Of a stretch of DNA of 64,000 nucleotides, positions 1 through 11,675 are shown in pieces. The DNA is from Entonaema liquescens (lineage: Eukaryota; Ascomycota; Sordariomycetes; Xylariales; Xylariaceae), in NCBI GenBank assembly GCA_902805475.1, contig CADCSX010000009.1, positions 868,001-932,000 of the forward strand. The letters are read 5' to 3'. Within the stretch, counting starts at the first letter, position 1, and every line of letters begins with the position of its first letter. A program made the translations under genes and the position numbers. The notes beneath the pieces are model-generated. The model was not told where the DNA came from and did no database searches. It saw only the letters and a program-made list of their open reading frames with translations.

Positions 1-553
1 GCAGAACGTGGTATCGAGAGAGCTAGTCCCGCAAGCCACATCCTGTGTTCAATTCTTCCAGGTTCGTTACCTTAACCCCCCCTTCCCCTAGAAGAAACCC
101 CTCTTAAAAAAAGTTTGCAACGCACAACAGTCCCTCGGCGGCGCCCTCTTCATCGCCGTCGCCCAAACCGTCTTCCAAAACGGCCTTATTAAGGGCCTCG
201 CCCGCGACGCGCCCCACCTCGACCCGGGGCTCTTCACGCACAGCGGCGCGGCCCAGGTCCGCCAGGTCCTCGCGTCGATCCACCAGGAGCGCATGCTGGA
301 CGCCGTGCTGGGCGCCTACATGCGCGGCCTGCGACACACGTATTACATCTCGGCGGCCGCGGCGAGCGTTGCGTTCCTCGCCGCCCTGGGCCTCCAGTGG
401 AAGAAGATCGACAAGAGAAGCGACGAGAACACGGCCAAGGCCGCCGGCGAGATCTGGAGGGCTTGTACGCCGGCCGCTGAGTTTGACACGTTTTACGAGG
501 GCGCGGGCGAGTTGGGAGCTGCGTCCAAGTTGCAGAAGCGTCGACGTGGGTAA
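1..553 (+). CDS. MFS multidrug-efflux transporter, C-terminal part (truncated by window edge)
   Basis: Only the 3' end is in the window. Reading from base 2, an exon ends in ...VQFFQ at 61. A phase-0 intron runs 62-129 (GT...CAG). The last exon, 130-553, starts SLGGALFIAVAQ and ends at TAA 551-553. The spliced VQFFQ-SLGGALF stretch is typical of a late transmembrane helix in the 14-TM drug:H+ antiporter group (DHA2) that exports fungal metabolites and drugs at the plasma membrane. One more hydrophobic helix follows (HTYYISAAAASVAFLAALGL), then a basic cytoplasmic tail (LQWKKIDKR). It could belong to the metabolite locus further right or to a cluster to the left. The window cannot tell. Confidence 0.8.
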
Positions 554-1096
554 CCGTTAAAGGAGATGAGTTAGGTACCACCCCTATGAGGCATGTATCT
601 AAAGGAAAGCTTTCTCACAGATGGTATCATGTGTTTGGTATATTCTTGGGTTCTAACGTGGGTAAGGCGTACGTATGGGACGATGAAGATACGTTTATAC
701 TTTCGTAGTGTACATTTCGTTAGACATCTTAATCCACTTGCTTAATATCATCGAATGATTATTAGCACCCCTACCATCTACAGTCATTATCATAGTCACA
801 AGTTCACATGAGTCTACAGCATGAAAACCACCTCAGATATAAAGCATCGCTTCGTAACTCAGCGCTTAGTCTATTGATATCAGAGATTCCATATGCTTGC
901 GCTACACGCCATATTTAGTTGCCTCCTCTAGTGACCGTGAGATTGAGCTCAGGGCCATTATTCAGATATCAATACCGTTTATAAGTAGTGCTCCCTGCAC
1001 ATAATTTTGTTCAGACCGAGTCCTTTCCTAATAGCAAGCACCTTAATCCATTTACGCGTCGCATAAAATCAAGTAAAATCAACGCCGTACCGTACT
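554..1096. other. Intergenic, no gene seen
   Basis: AT-rich spacer between the convergent ends of the MFS gene (+) and Argonaute (-). No open frame with family-like sequence, no tRNA and no long repeat was seen. It presumably holds the two 3' UTRs. Confidence 0.6.
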
Positions 1097-4000
1097 TTAG
1101 ATGTAGTACATGGTATTCGCCAAGTTCCTGTGGATTTCTGGGGCCACCACAGTGGTTTGCGAGCTTGTGGTAGATTCCGTTTCGGCGCGCTCGAAATAAT
1201 CATCCAGGTACAACCGCTGTCGGGTGCACACTATATCGGAGTAGTATGCTGGGGGGCAGATACTGACGGCTTTCGTGGCTCGGCCGAAGAGGTAGCACAT
1301 CTCATGGGTCAATGCTTCGAGACCGTTGGCTGCTTCTGACCCAAGAGCTGCACGGAAGATTTCGTCCAAGAGGACTGTGTAATGGGCAGGTCGAGCTGTT
1401 CCTAAATGACGTCCAAATGTTAGCAGAATACATGGTGACTTTAGAATAAGCGGTGAGACCTACCTTGAAGAGCCTGGTGGGCAGTTAGGAAGAAATCCCA
1501 CACTACAGCCTGGGTGACTCCCCGATCTACTACTGTTCCACTCTTGATGTTTCGAGATCTAGTCATATGATCAGGATCAGTAGGGTAGAAACGTGTATGA
1601 TGCCTTTTCACGGAGACCACAATGGTGATTCTGGGTTGCTGGTTAGCCGCGTACTTCGAGGCGCAGGCTTGTCGAATATATGGAAGCTCCTTGTCTAAGA
1701 CCTGGGTGAATTGGCCCTCTGATACTCCATCTCGGAATATAATGATATTCGGTGGTAAAGACTTATTGCGAGATCTCCATAACTCCAAGCGCGAAGCGAA
1801 CTTCTCCTTCAACGTTTCGTTTAGCATCTCGACTTTTCCTGTCTGTGACCAAGCAGCAGCAGGCCACTGGGCTAGGTCTTTATCGATGCTTGATACCATC
1901 CCGACCAAGCTTGGAAGGCCATTCGATCCGCCTGCCAAGTTTGTCGGGTGAGTAACATCATACCCGAGGACCATTGTCTTGCCATCTTTGATGATGGGGA
2001 CGTCATCCTTTAACTTGTGGTTCATACCGCCCATCTTCAAGTTGACCTTTAGAGCAACGTTGGCAAAGTACTGTGGACTACACTTAATAATGTTGGATCG
2101 AAGTACACACACGGTATGGTACCCAAATTCAACGTCCCCCAGAAGCTTTACAACCTTGTATATATCCTTATCAGTCTTTTTGCCGGGAAGGACAACGAAG
2201 ACGAGTTGAGGGGGGTTGTTCCGAAACTGATTGAACCTTTCCCTCAAGCGAACGATAGGAGGCTCATTTTTCGAACAGAGGACCGTATGATTAGACGATG
2301 GCATGGACGCACTAGCCATATTAATGCCCATCTGTATCATGAACTGGACAAAGGCCTGCATGGCATTGGCAAGGTCAGATTTTTGATCTTGATAGTAATC
2401 CACGTTAATCCATGTCCACTTGTTGATCGGATTACCGGATTTGACGACCTTTACTTTTACCATGTTCCAACTACCGTCATTAACGTTGGCGAACTGCGTC
2501 CTATTCTGGTAATTAAGATAGGAAATGGTGGGTGGTAATAGCTCACGTCCCGTCACCGTCAACAACTCCTTACCGGCGGTAACGTTGAACTTTGTCTATA
2601 AGGTAACGATTAGCACGACTCAAGTTGTATCGGATATAAAGGTGGACGCCTACAAGTGCTGAATTCCCATCCAATCCTAGGCACTTACGACCCTCGTTCA
2701 TGATCGATGTCGCATTGGCCCATGGTGATCGACAAGCAGACAAGATCATCTTCGTCGTTTCATCGCCTGTTAGCTTGCGTCTAAGGGGCTGTCCCGGAAT
2801 AACTTCGAGCAACTCCGCCGGCATGTAGATCGGTCTGGTTGTGCCGAATTTGATGACAGGCAGGCGGGGTTCTGCTCTGAAGCCATATTCTGTGCGATGA
2901 TTAGTGTCTTATTTAACTGACTGGGTACAAGATATTACGAACTTTTGAGATAAAAGTCTGCGACCGTGCAGTAAGCATTTTCTTTCAGACCTTGGGGAAC
3001 AGAGCCCGAGAGGAAAAACGAGACCTCCGTAGGCCCAGCGGCAAGGCGGGCCACCTTCGGCTTGTTCTGGCCTTGACCATCACCGGGCCTAGCAATGCCA
3101 GCGATTTGTTTCCTTATGACTCTTTCGCCAGAATTCTGGCCGCCCTTTGAGCCTGGAGCTGCTTTTTCAGGAAGGATCCTACATTTACAGCGTAGACCTG
3201 ATAAGAATTTATTGAGTAACTGCGGAGAACTAGAACCGTAGCTCCTTATCAATTCAGCCACATTTCCGCTCGTGCGAAATACGCCATGGGAGACATTGGC
3301 ATTAAGTATAATACGGCCTGTCGTTAGCCTGGCGCTTTGAAAGTATCCGCGGATAGCTTCATTGTTGTCCGGAAAACCCAAATTGATAATTTCTGAGGGC
3401 ATGTCCAAGGGGAAATATCGACTTCGACCCACAGAAGCAATACGATTGCTGGATCGAGCCTGGTAACCGGTGATTATACTGATGGCATCAATGGTGTCAA
3501 TGAACTTAGGGAACGACTTGTCTCCGGTAGGATCCTGCATAGATTGAGCGTATGCCCTCAGCTTATCCATATCGATATCGGGCGCGTTGGAGAACTTGAC
3601 GCTATAAACATCATTCTTTCCCTCCTCTGTGTATGGGACTTTGACTACCTGGTCTCCTGGTAGTGGAAGCGATTTGAGGCATATGACCTGGCTCTTGAAT
3701 TCGGTTGCATAGGGAATTCCCTTAGCAATTTTATCAAGTGCCGACTTGACGATCTCCTGGAGCTTCATTCCTTTAGCTGGCGGTGGGCCATTATCCTTCT
3801 TGTCGCCCTTTTTGCCAGATTTCTTTTTTGTATCGTCTTCCTTGTCCAATGTCACTTCCAGCGTATATTTGTAGAGTGATGGTGTCTTGCCAACATCTAA
3901 TGCGAAGTAGTTGGCCCATAGGGTCACTTCCTTGCCCCTATTACCAAAAGCTGGTCGGAGAGGCATATGCTCTTCTGCGGGGGGCTTTGAGCCTTTGCTG

Positions 4001-4462
4001 GATGCTAACTTCAGGGCTGACATCTTGGCCGCCATTTCGAAGTCGCTGAGAATCTTGTCTTCAAGCTTAGTAATAGCTCCATCTGGGCGAGGCGCACCAT
4101 TTGGCCTACGGTTGTGTCAGCACCACGGCGGGTAAAGCATCAGTAGAAACTTACTTGTACACTTCGCTTTCACCAATAAATCCACCTCGACCGCGACCAC
4201 GTCCACCACCACGGTCTCCCCTTCCGCGGTCTCCTCTTCCGCGATCTCCTTCCACGGCCCCCGCGATAATCGCCGCCGCCACGATAGTCACCACCGCCAC
4301 GATAATCGCCGCCGCCGCGTCCCCGCGGTAGTTGCCACCTCCCTGGTCAAACCCGGAAAAGGTGGCACTTCCACCACCTCCTCCGCCGCCACGTCCACCA
4401 CGGGGACCACCTCGTCCTCCGCGATCTCCACGACCGCGACCGCCTCTACCGCGGTCTGCCAT
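1097..4462 (-). CDS. Argonaute protein (quelling/QDE-2 type small-RNA slicer)
   Basis: RNA-guided endonuclease of the RNA-silencing pathway. Hand-spliced exons: 4462-4155, 4105-2943, 2889-2654, 2595-1464, 1401-1097, giving 1047 aa. Introns have good donors and branch sites (e.g. GCTGAC then GTAG in intron 1). Order: Arg/Gly-rich RGG tail (about residues 1-103), N and linker domains, PAZ region, Mid (LPVIKFGTTRPIYMPAELLEV), then PIWI. PIWI carries the expected catalytic set: Asp in VLGYDVTHP, Asp in FRDGVSEGQ, His in RPAHYTVLLDE, with a candidate glutamate finger near VEMLNETL. It is therefore probably slicer-competent. It ends in the usual short aromatic/aliphatic tail (MYYI). Odd point: the tail contains a hydrophobic Ala/Ile/Val run at about 4258-4320 that becomes GGGDYR repeats in another frame (see findings). 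Confidence 0.95.
4258..4320 (-). repeat. Three 18-bp repeats in the Argonaute RGG tail, read out of frame
   Basis: On the minus strand the unit is GGCGGCGGCGATTATCGT, present three times with silent-type differences (GGT/GGC, GAC/GAT, CGT/CGC). In one frame it reads (GGGDYR)x3, matching the GGGNYRG just before it. In the frame of the gene it reads as a run of Ala, Ile and Val. Third-position variation in the GGGDYR frame suggests that frame was the selected one. Confidence 0.8.
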
Positions 4463-7400
4463 ATTGGATTTTGTGGTACGATTGGGAAAGAATGACTAGG
4501 AGAAGTTGTGCTTTGGTATGTAGCCAAACTAGAAGATATCAAGTTCAGGAATGACTCAAATGATAGAGAAATTCCTGGTAATCAAATAGTGAGAGTGGAT
4601 GCCTCTAGAGGTAGTTGTAGGGTTAGATGGGCATCAGCAATGATGGATAGAGTCGGGAATTCTCACCTAGATGTGCGAAGAGGTAGCTATCTGGGTAGAT
4701 AGGTAGGTATGCTAGGTCACAGACAGCACTAATGTGTAACTGATACGCGATAGGAATATCTGTAAGAGTATGAGATGCTGAGCGTGATGGGTAATAAAGA
4801 GTGCGAGAGGGGGATCAAGGTGCATGAAAAGGATGTGAAGCGATGTCAATAAGGATATATATGTAAGGATGCGTGTCTTGGTGTAGTAAGAAGACAACAC
4901 CCTCCTATGACATGATTGTTATGAGGACAAGGCAAGTTTGACTGCGGAGATTGTTTGGTCTTGCTTGTTGCTAAAGTAGGTACTTAAGAGAAGCTGGGGA
5001 GTAGGGAAGTAGGTTGTAAGGGTCCTAGAACTAATGCAAGGAAGCGGCGATTCGCTAGGATAGGTAGTAGTTACATACATGTACTAATAAGAGATGATAG
5101 CGATTAGAGATGAGATTTGACTCTATTCGTTGGGCCTGCCGGCTTAGCACGTAAACCTCCGATATGGGGCGATATGGGGCGATATGAGTAGCGCCTTATG
5201 GTGATAACCCGATAAAGAATCCTAGGAGTCTGTATAGACAAGGAAGGAAAGGAGATAAACCACTAAAGGGTTATGTCTTCTACAGGGTTAAGAAGGAAAA
5301 GAGAGGTTTAAAAGAAGCATCATATCTAGAAACTTAGAAAGGGGAGACTTTAAGGTAAAGCCCAGCTCGTTAGCTCGCCAACGCCAAGGGTCCATTAAAG
5401 ATATGTATGTCAGGTAGGAAGTATGTACGTAGATGCGTATGCATACAAGTCACTTACAGGGTTCACGTAAAAGCGAAGTTGTCACACAAGATGCATTGGT
5501 ACATATCACCACCGCGCCAGGAACGAGTACAGTTTCTAACTTGGCAGCTACAACATAAAAAACATCTTCTACGAAATGAAATGTCCCTTGTCAAACAATG
5601 GTAACCCTTTCTTCACGATTCTACTCCTTTCTCCGAAAAAGCAGGTGAGTATCGGTTTGCACGTAGGTGCCTATGTAAGTACCTACCTTTCAACTACAGG
5701 TAGTTACCTATGTTATTACTTTTAATACTGCAATACGTTAGGTATTCACAATACTCGACATCTTAAAGCGTTGAACCCCCCGATCGGGCAGCTAAACCGT
5801 TTAAGACCCGAATTTGGCGTTTTGAGGACCCGCCCACGCGGATCGAAGCTGCAAGCTACCCCTGCCTGAACCTATCACCCCCTGTCTTTTCTTGCCCTAC
5901 AACTGTGCATCTTGCATAAGCAGAACGTCACTCGCACCAAAGAAAAATGCAAAAAATATTTGTTAAAATACCTTCCTTATGTGCAGTGCTGAATTTCATC
6001 ATCGCTGATATACTCTTTCATCTATTTCATAAGAGGCGAATACCCTATGAATATGAGAGTATAAGAAAGTTGAATTATCATTCTAAGATTTACAGCAAGT
6101 TGTTGCGGACATCCTTGTTCTGCTCTCCGTCTACACCGCTTAACTGCTGTAGTGTATCTCGGTTTACTTTTTTCTCCCCTCGAAACAGGGACCGCCATGT
6201 ACGTATGTATGATTCGGTGAAGATAATGGTCTTCGGAGCCCTATCCCGCCTATTACAGTGGCTGATCACCATGTTCACTTATTAGTAAAAACCAGTAGAC
6301 ACGAATAACATACCTGTAATACGTCCATCCTTGACATCAGAATTTGTGTGAAGGTGCACGAATATACAGCTTACCGGTTATTAATGTGCTTTAAAAAATG
6401 ATATATCTCTTTGACAACGAAACTTGTCAGCCCATTATTGCTGTAAGATGTGCGTATCCAAGAATCGACCAGCTTACGAGTCGTTCTGGCTGGCCTTTAG
6501 AAGAGTCATATTTACCTTATATGCAAGCCCAGGCGACCCAATCAGCATTCCCACGATCGCCTTCTACATATCAAGTATAACATATCAACTATAATTCGAT
6601 AGCAGCATTCCGAATCATGACCTTGTTTTCTGGCGACTTATCCAGTCTCCTTAGCCTACAACTTGTCAAATACGTAATAACTGCCTACCTAACAAACGGA
6701 GTTCAGCCTCATCGGACTATTAATTGGCTGTATGCTGCCCGGACCGTACACATGCATGATGAGAACCGAAGTAACCGCGCCACTTCTTCTTTTGCAGGAA
6801 GCCAGCCTGCAGATTGCGCCTCAATATGACAGCTTATTGGAGGGTGAGAATTGGGCCTCACAACATGTCTATGAACCTCGCCAGGGGGTCTGACACGTAT
6901 ATTTTTGAGGCCCTTGTTGCCCCCCGATCTTCCCCACAATCATCGAGAAATTCAATCCTACGCTCGTGTTCAGAGATAAAATATCCAGCATCCGACAAAC
7001 ACCATCGTATAATAAAGGACCAGCTAATCCCCATGGGGATATTAGTACTACCGAATCGACCCGCTATCCACATTTGCTCTATGCTTCATCTCCATAGCCC
7101 CCAGCGAGTGCCGCGGAGGTGCTTACCCGCAGTCGGCTTAGATTCCCTCCGGAATTTGGGTGTAAAATATCTTAGCGTTGTTCGCTCAAGGTAACAAGAT
7201 ATTAGGGACTATGCTCCGTTTGTACGGCCTCATTTAACCAAGCTTATGAGACGTGGCCTCCCTTATTCCGAAATTGGTGCGCTATTATGTAGTGCTGCCA
7301 ACCCCTGCGATAAATATTGCAAGAGTCTCGCTTCAAGCGGAAGTCACTGCCCTGTGGTCCTGACTTAAACCTCGAGCCGGGTCCTGAAAACGAAAGTGAC

Positions 7401-8276
7401 TCATGAATACACGACATAGCACGGAAATATTATTATGTCTTAATGATTGGGCGTTTGTCTTCTGCCGAGAAAGATGGGCGGTCAGGGTAAAAGTTGGCTG
7501 TGTGACATATACATCGGCCGAATATTGTCTTGCGTAATAATTATCTAGAAAAAACGTCTCCAATATACCGATAATGATAAAATAGGTCATACCTACAGGG
7601 ATTGTACAGGGAGATAGCCCCATGATATACATAGATATCTTCAATATATATTCAGGGTTAGTAGACCTAGTTAATAACTATAGCTTGTCCAGACCGAATG
7701 AGAGTGGGAACCCTAAGGGCGTCGAGACAATTTATGTCGAATATATCATAATAGATGTTAAGTTTAAACTACATCATTTGATATAATATGAAAGTAGGTA
7801 TCTGAGGTAATGAGACAGGAAAAAGGTATGGTGAATTACCATATTTAGCATCAGGGGTACCTCGGACATTGTTGTATGAACTGACCAACTACCTCTTTCG
7901 CTTCCCAATCAACCTATAACCCGTAGGCACCTGACCCTAAACTAAAGGATAACCGCTCGATTATTCTGCTAATAGTCCGAATTAATTATCTTATTAATGA
8001 AGCACCGTGAGTTATTTCTAGGTATTTGTCGTTCTAGTTCTAGTAGTGATCCTCAGATGAAGAGTCAAACCCCTGTCTAAGTTGCTACTAATTTATTTGA
8101 TTGTAGTAAAAGAGAAGACGCCTTTATATCTAGACTTTGCTAACACAGATATCTATTGGTATCGGGAAAAATAAATTTCTAGCTATAATCTCGTGGCACG
8201 AGGTAGCGCCCTACTCTTATTTACTTGCTAATCATACTCGCTTGACGCCATCAACCCAGGAGAATCTCATCCTTTC
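4463..8276. other. Gene-poor stretch, no supported gene
   Basis: Begins with the Argonaute 5' leader, which is purine-rich on the + strand, with many TAGGTAGG words. A 2.5-copy GATATGGGGC tandem repeat lies at 5160-5185, and GTAGGTGCC/GTACCTACC words cluster at 5660-5710. From about 5900 the sequence is AT-rich with stops in all frames. Short open frames (e.g. 5947-6285, 6814-7194 on +, 7333-7644 on -) do not resemble any family I know. I see no promoter, RNA gene or transposon end that I can defend. Confidence 0.6.
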
Positions 8277-9816
8277 TTAAAGCCCATATGAGTAAGACCT
8301 ACGAGGTAGCTCAGCATTGACTGCTGTAGGCGACCAAGCTGGCAATTGTATAAGATCATCTCCAGGCGTAGCAAATAGATCATATCTGACCCTTATGAGG
8401 CGAGACCACCTACCTAGTAGCTTTTCCCAAGCGTAATCTGCCTCATAAAGAGAAACAATCCGGACACTGCTAATGTTTTCTTCATGCTGAAAATGTGTTC
8501 GTAAGGATTCAATGAATTCTGTCATAGTTGGAGATGGATTACGGACCTAGTAAGATTAGCTGATGATTCAAGAGATACTTGTCTTTCACTTCTTTCCATA
8601 ATAATTATGGGGTGATCTTTCATCCTAATAATTTCCTCGGGTAGCTGACGTGTGGCCAGGATAACTCTGCTCTCCAGAAGCTGGGCGACGGTGAATGTGC
8701 TCTGCCGAAGGGCCTCGACAGCGGCCGTGGCTTTCCGGGTGACGAGGACACCCTGTTGTGCGAGTAAAGAATAGACCATTTCCGATGAGTCCCAGGTATT
8801 TCGGGATGGATGGACAAAAATCACGTCAAAAGGGCGCTTTGAGACTGCATTTGTCTTCGCCTTCGCCTTCCAGCTGAATCTCACCCGACTCATTCAACTT
8901 CCCTAGCTGCCATGACTTGCAACATCGGAATCCAGTCCCATTTCCAAGAAGTTCTAACAACTTGTATTCCTTGCACCGACAGTTACTGCCGAGCTCCAGG
9001 ATGCACATGCGCAGATTTTGGTACTAACTGAGGAGTATTCTTCACTTCTGGGCTGTTGATTTGATCGTCACCTTCGCACTCAGTCGAGATAGGGAGCGAA
9101 TAATGTTTCGTATATTAGTGCTGTCTACACAAGTTCGACGTAGCACCCCCAAAGGGGTGCTGCGCATTGATTAAGGAAACGGGCAAGATTCGGGATTTAA
9201 CCGAAATACTTCCGAATAAGCGTGTTTCCCAAACTTTGAATACCAATAAGAAGTTATTCCGACCCTTGCTAATTCTGGAAAAGGAAAAAGAATAATGAAA
9301 TTTTATGAAATATCATAAGATATATCAAAATACGTGGGAAACACGCTTATTCGGAAGTATTTCGGTTAAATCCCGAATCTTGCCCGTTTCCTTAATCAAT
9401 GCGCAGCACCCCTTTGGGGGTGCTACGTCGAACTTGTGTAGACAGCACTAATAACTCGTCTACTTCTTTCATCATGTAAGAGTGGTAGGCTCGCGCTCCA
9501 GTACGGATCCTACGCGTAGAATACCTATGCTGTTGTATTTCGATCACAATATGTTCGATACCATCTGGAGAGCCACTCAGAGTCAGGCTTTCGGCGGAGT
9601 TGATACACGCGACTGTGATTTCACTATCAAGCTTTTCTTGCTGGATAAGATTCTCAGCTGCATCGGCACTGATTTTATCCATTGATATTCACATTCTCTT
9701 AAGCACCACCGATGTGATGAGATCCTCTTATATGTTGGTTGGCCGGCATCTATGAGAGGATCCGAAAAATTAAATTCTTGGATCCTAGTGGCATCTCTAC
9801 ATTCTATGCTTTTCAC
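8277..9816 (-). pseudogene. Polyketide synthase relic (acyltransferase fragment plus downstream pieces)
   Basis: The clear part is at 9682-9454: on the minus strand it reads VACINSAESLTLSGSPDGIE and then a YHS motif (RAYHSYMM), the central acyltransferase-domain pattern of highly reducing iterative PKSs, which load malonyl units. It is interrupted by the inverted-repeat element 9115-9451. Beyond the element the same frame continues for about 13 residues (...ETLFAPYLD) before a stop. Fragments at 9008-8826 (LLELLGNGTGF, methyltransferase-like) and 8893-8277 (FDVIFVHPSRNTWDSSEMVYSLLAQQG) are compatible with later PKS regions but are less certain. Ketosynthase, ketoreductase and carrier domains were not found. 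The gene is stop-ridden and cannot make an enzyme. Confidence 0.65.
9115..9451. mobile_element. MITE-like DNA transposon with perfect 117-bp terminal inverted repeats, TA target duplication
   Basis: 9113-9231 and 9335-9453 are exact reverse complements (119 bp each including the flanking TA). The element starts TTAGTGCTGTCTACAC and ends with its complement, GTGTAGACAGCACTAA. It is flanked by TA on both sides (9113-9114, 9452-9453), the target duplication of the Tc1/mariner/pogo superfamily. Each arm contains a small hairpin (GCACCCC-CAAA-GGGGTGC). The 103-bp centre is AT-rich and non-coding. Non-autonomous: no transposase. It sits inside the PKS relic. The identity of the arms suggests a recent insertion or arm conversion. 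Confidence 0.9.
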
Positions 9817-10063
9817 TTCTAAATATCATAAAAATAAAGTATGAACGCGTCTCGTTAAAAGGGGTTGCTCACTTTACTCCACTTCGATCTTACGCTTCCT
9901 ACTCTTACTCCGCGATCCCCGTGGTTTCTCCTAGGGCTATGGTAGTTCCTACTTCGAATATACTTTAGGTACTCACTCTTTTTCAGATGTATCAGTTCCC
10001 TGTTCGACCATGAGGGAGCTTTCGAGCATAGGGATATCCTCGGGTATGGAAGCGTCCTTAGGC

Positions 10064-10546
10064 TTAGAATTCCTCACCACGCCCAGGTGGTGTGAATTCG
10101 TGCGGAGGAAAACCATTTCGTATCCATGTTTCTATACCTCTTTGAATCTCTGGCAGCTTTGGAGTCTTTTCCCAATCCAAGATATTCCAGATTACTTGAT
10201 ATAGCTTTACAAACTGACTATCTTCATATATGGTAAACCCCTTAACATATTGTATGCTATAATAAGGTTTTCCAATCGGTACTGTATCAAGCCTGGTTTC
10301 ATCCTTAGTAGCTTTGACGGTTCTCCACATCACATAAAGATTTATGGTCATTGGTGACGTAGCCAAGAGAAACACCATATCTCGGTGTGGAAGGATTGGC
10401 CAAGTCATATCCAAGACTATACAACCGCTGACGAAAATTTGGTTCTCAGCAATATATAAATTGCCTTGAGCCCCCCGCCCCCATAATCCGATTCGCAAGA
10501 TAGGTAGGTATTTCCCCGGTATGGCAGCAGAATCGAGCATGTTCAT
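10064..10546 (-). pseudogene. Fragment of a fungal PD-(D/E)XK-nuclease-like family protein
   Basis: An open 160-codon frame. Its block order resembles a large fungal family with a PD-(D/E)XK-like fold (annotated in some resources as DUF7924): GNLYIAENQ, then a strand-like segment (INLYVMWRTV), then YYSIQYVKGF and WNILDWEKTPKLPEIQRGIE near the C-terminus, where family members have an N-I-I-D-W-G...R-L..I pattern. The N-terminal part of the usual protein is missing and no upstream exon was found, so I treat it as a fragment. Function in the family is unknown. Recognition is from memory of the pattern and needs a profile search. Confidence 0.4.
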
Positions 10547-11675
10547 GTTGAACCATTGCTAGTGGTTCAGCTATTGCCATCGAGTCATATCCAATAAGGT
10601 GGTCAGGCACCGCGTTACGTATGTTTGTGCTTTCCTGGTGGACTGGTGGTAAAAGCCTTGCTTGCCACGCGGTTTGACTTGAGGCGTATGCTGGAGACTA
10701 TACTGCGAGAAGATTCATAGTGGTTAGAAAAGTATTGAATAACGCGGTTTCGTAAGTATCCGTAAACGCATAGCTGAAGTATTGATTTCTTCGTTCATCC
10801 ATAGTCGTTAATAACTGATAGTATATGCGAATATACGACCAATGTAATAGAAATAATAACGAAGGTGAATCAGCGAGAGGGGCTTATATCTTTGTTTTGA
10901 CCACTGACAATGTTCGATGTTTTGAGGGAGGGAGGAATATCGGCGGCACGGGCAGCTTTGATTTGATTTGCCTTTTCTTCCTCTTACTTGTCTTGCTCTT
11001 CTTATCTCTTTCTTATCTCGTCTTCGAGTCTTTTTCGTCTTATGAACTGCTTAGCAGCTCCTTAAATTTGCTATCTTTATCGATTTCGGCGTAATAAAGT
11101 AACCAGTTCGACTGTCATTTGGCACGTATCCAATTTTTGCAACACAAAATCACCAAAACTATTACTTTTTCAAGCTCGAACAAAACCACTAATATTGAAG
11201 CTACGAACTTGAGAATATATATAATATATAAATAAATGATTATATTTTGTTAATTTTTATAATATAGTTACAAATATACGGACCAACCGTTTTGGCGGGC
11301 GAGGCGCGGGCGTGGCCTGCTTTCTCTTGAGTTTAGTTTGAGTGTAAAAGGGTATGTGTCAGGGGTAAAGGGGAGCTAGGCGGGATTAGGCCTAGATCTA
11401 CGTGATATATGATATATAAAGGGTGCGCAGCGCCCTCGCTGCTAGTTCCAGTGTTCACTCTACGTATGACCTCACTCACGGGCTCACTTCTCATAGTATG
11501 CATAGTGACTTTTCGCTTCAATCCTTCAAATTTTGGGGTCGTATAATTGCTTCAAAGCCACACATACCTCACATCTAGTAAGACAAGTAAAAGTTGATGC
11601 CTATTATCTCTCCGCGAGCTTTTTACCTACCTTTTCTGCTTGCCAACTAATTGACAGCATGTTACCATATCATCT
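10547..11675. other. Spacer, AT-rich, nothing supported
   Basis: Contains a Leu/Ser-rich open frame (10825-11094, pyrimidine-tract low complexity) and an AT-only patch near 11210-11275. Neither looks like a gene. The patch 11400-11480 on the minus strand is also open but unrecognised. Confidence 0.5.

Noticed and set aside
4151..4462. Predicted transmembrane helix in Argonaute exon 1
   Set aside because: It is the GGGDYR repeat read out of frame; cytosolic Argonautes have no such segment.
10825..11094. Leu/Ser-rich frame resembling a membrane helix
   Set aside because: Comes from a pyrimidine-rich low-complexity tract (CTTCTTATCT...).
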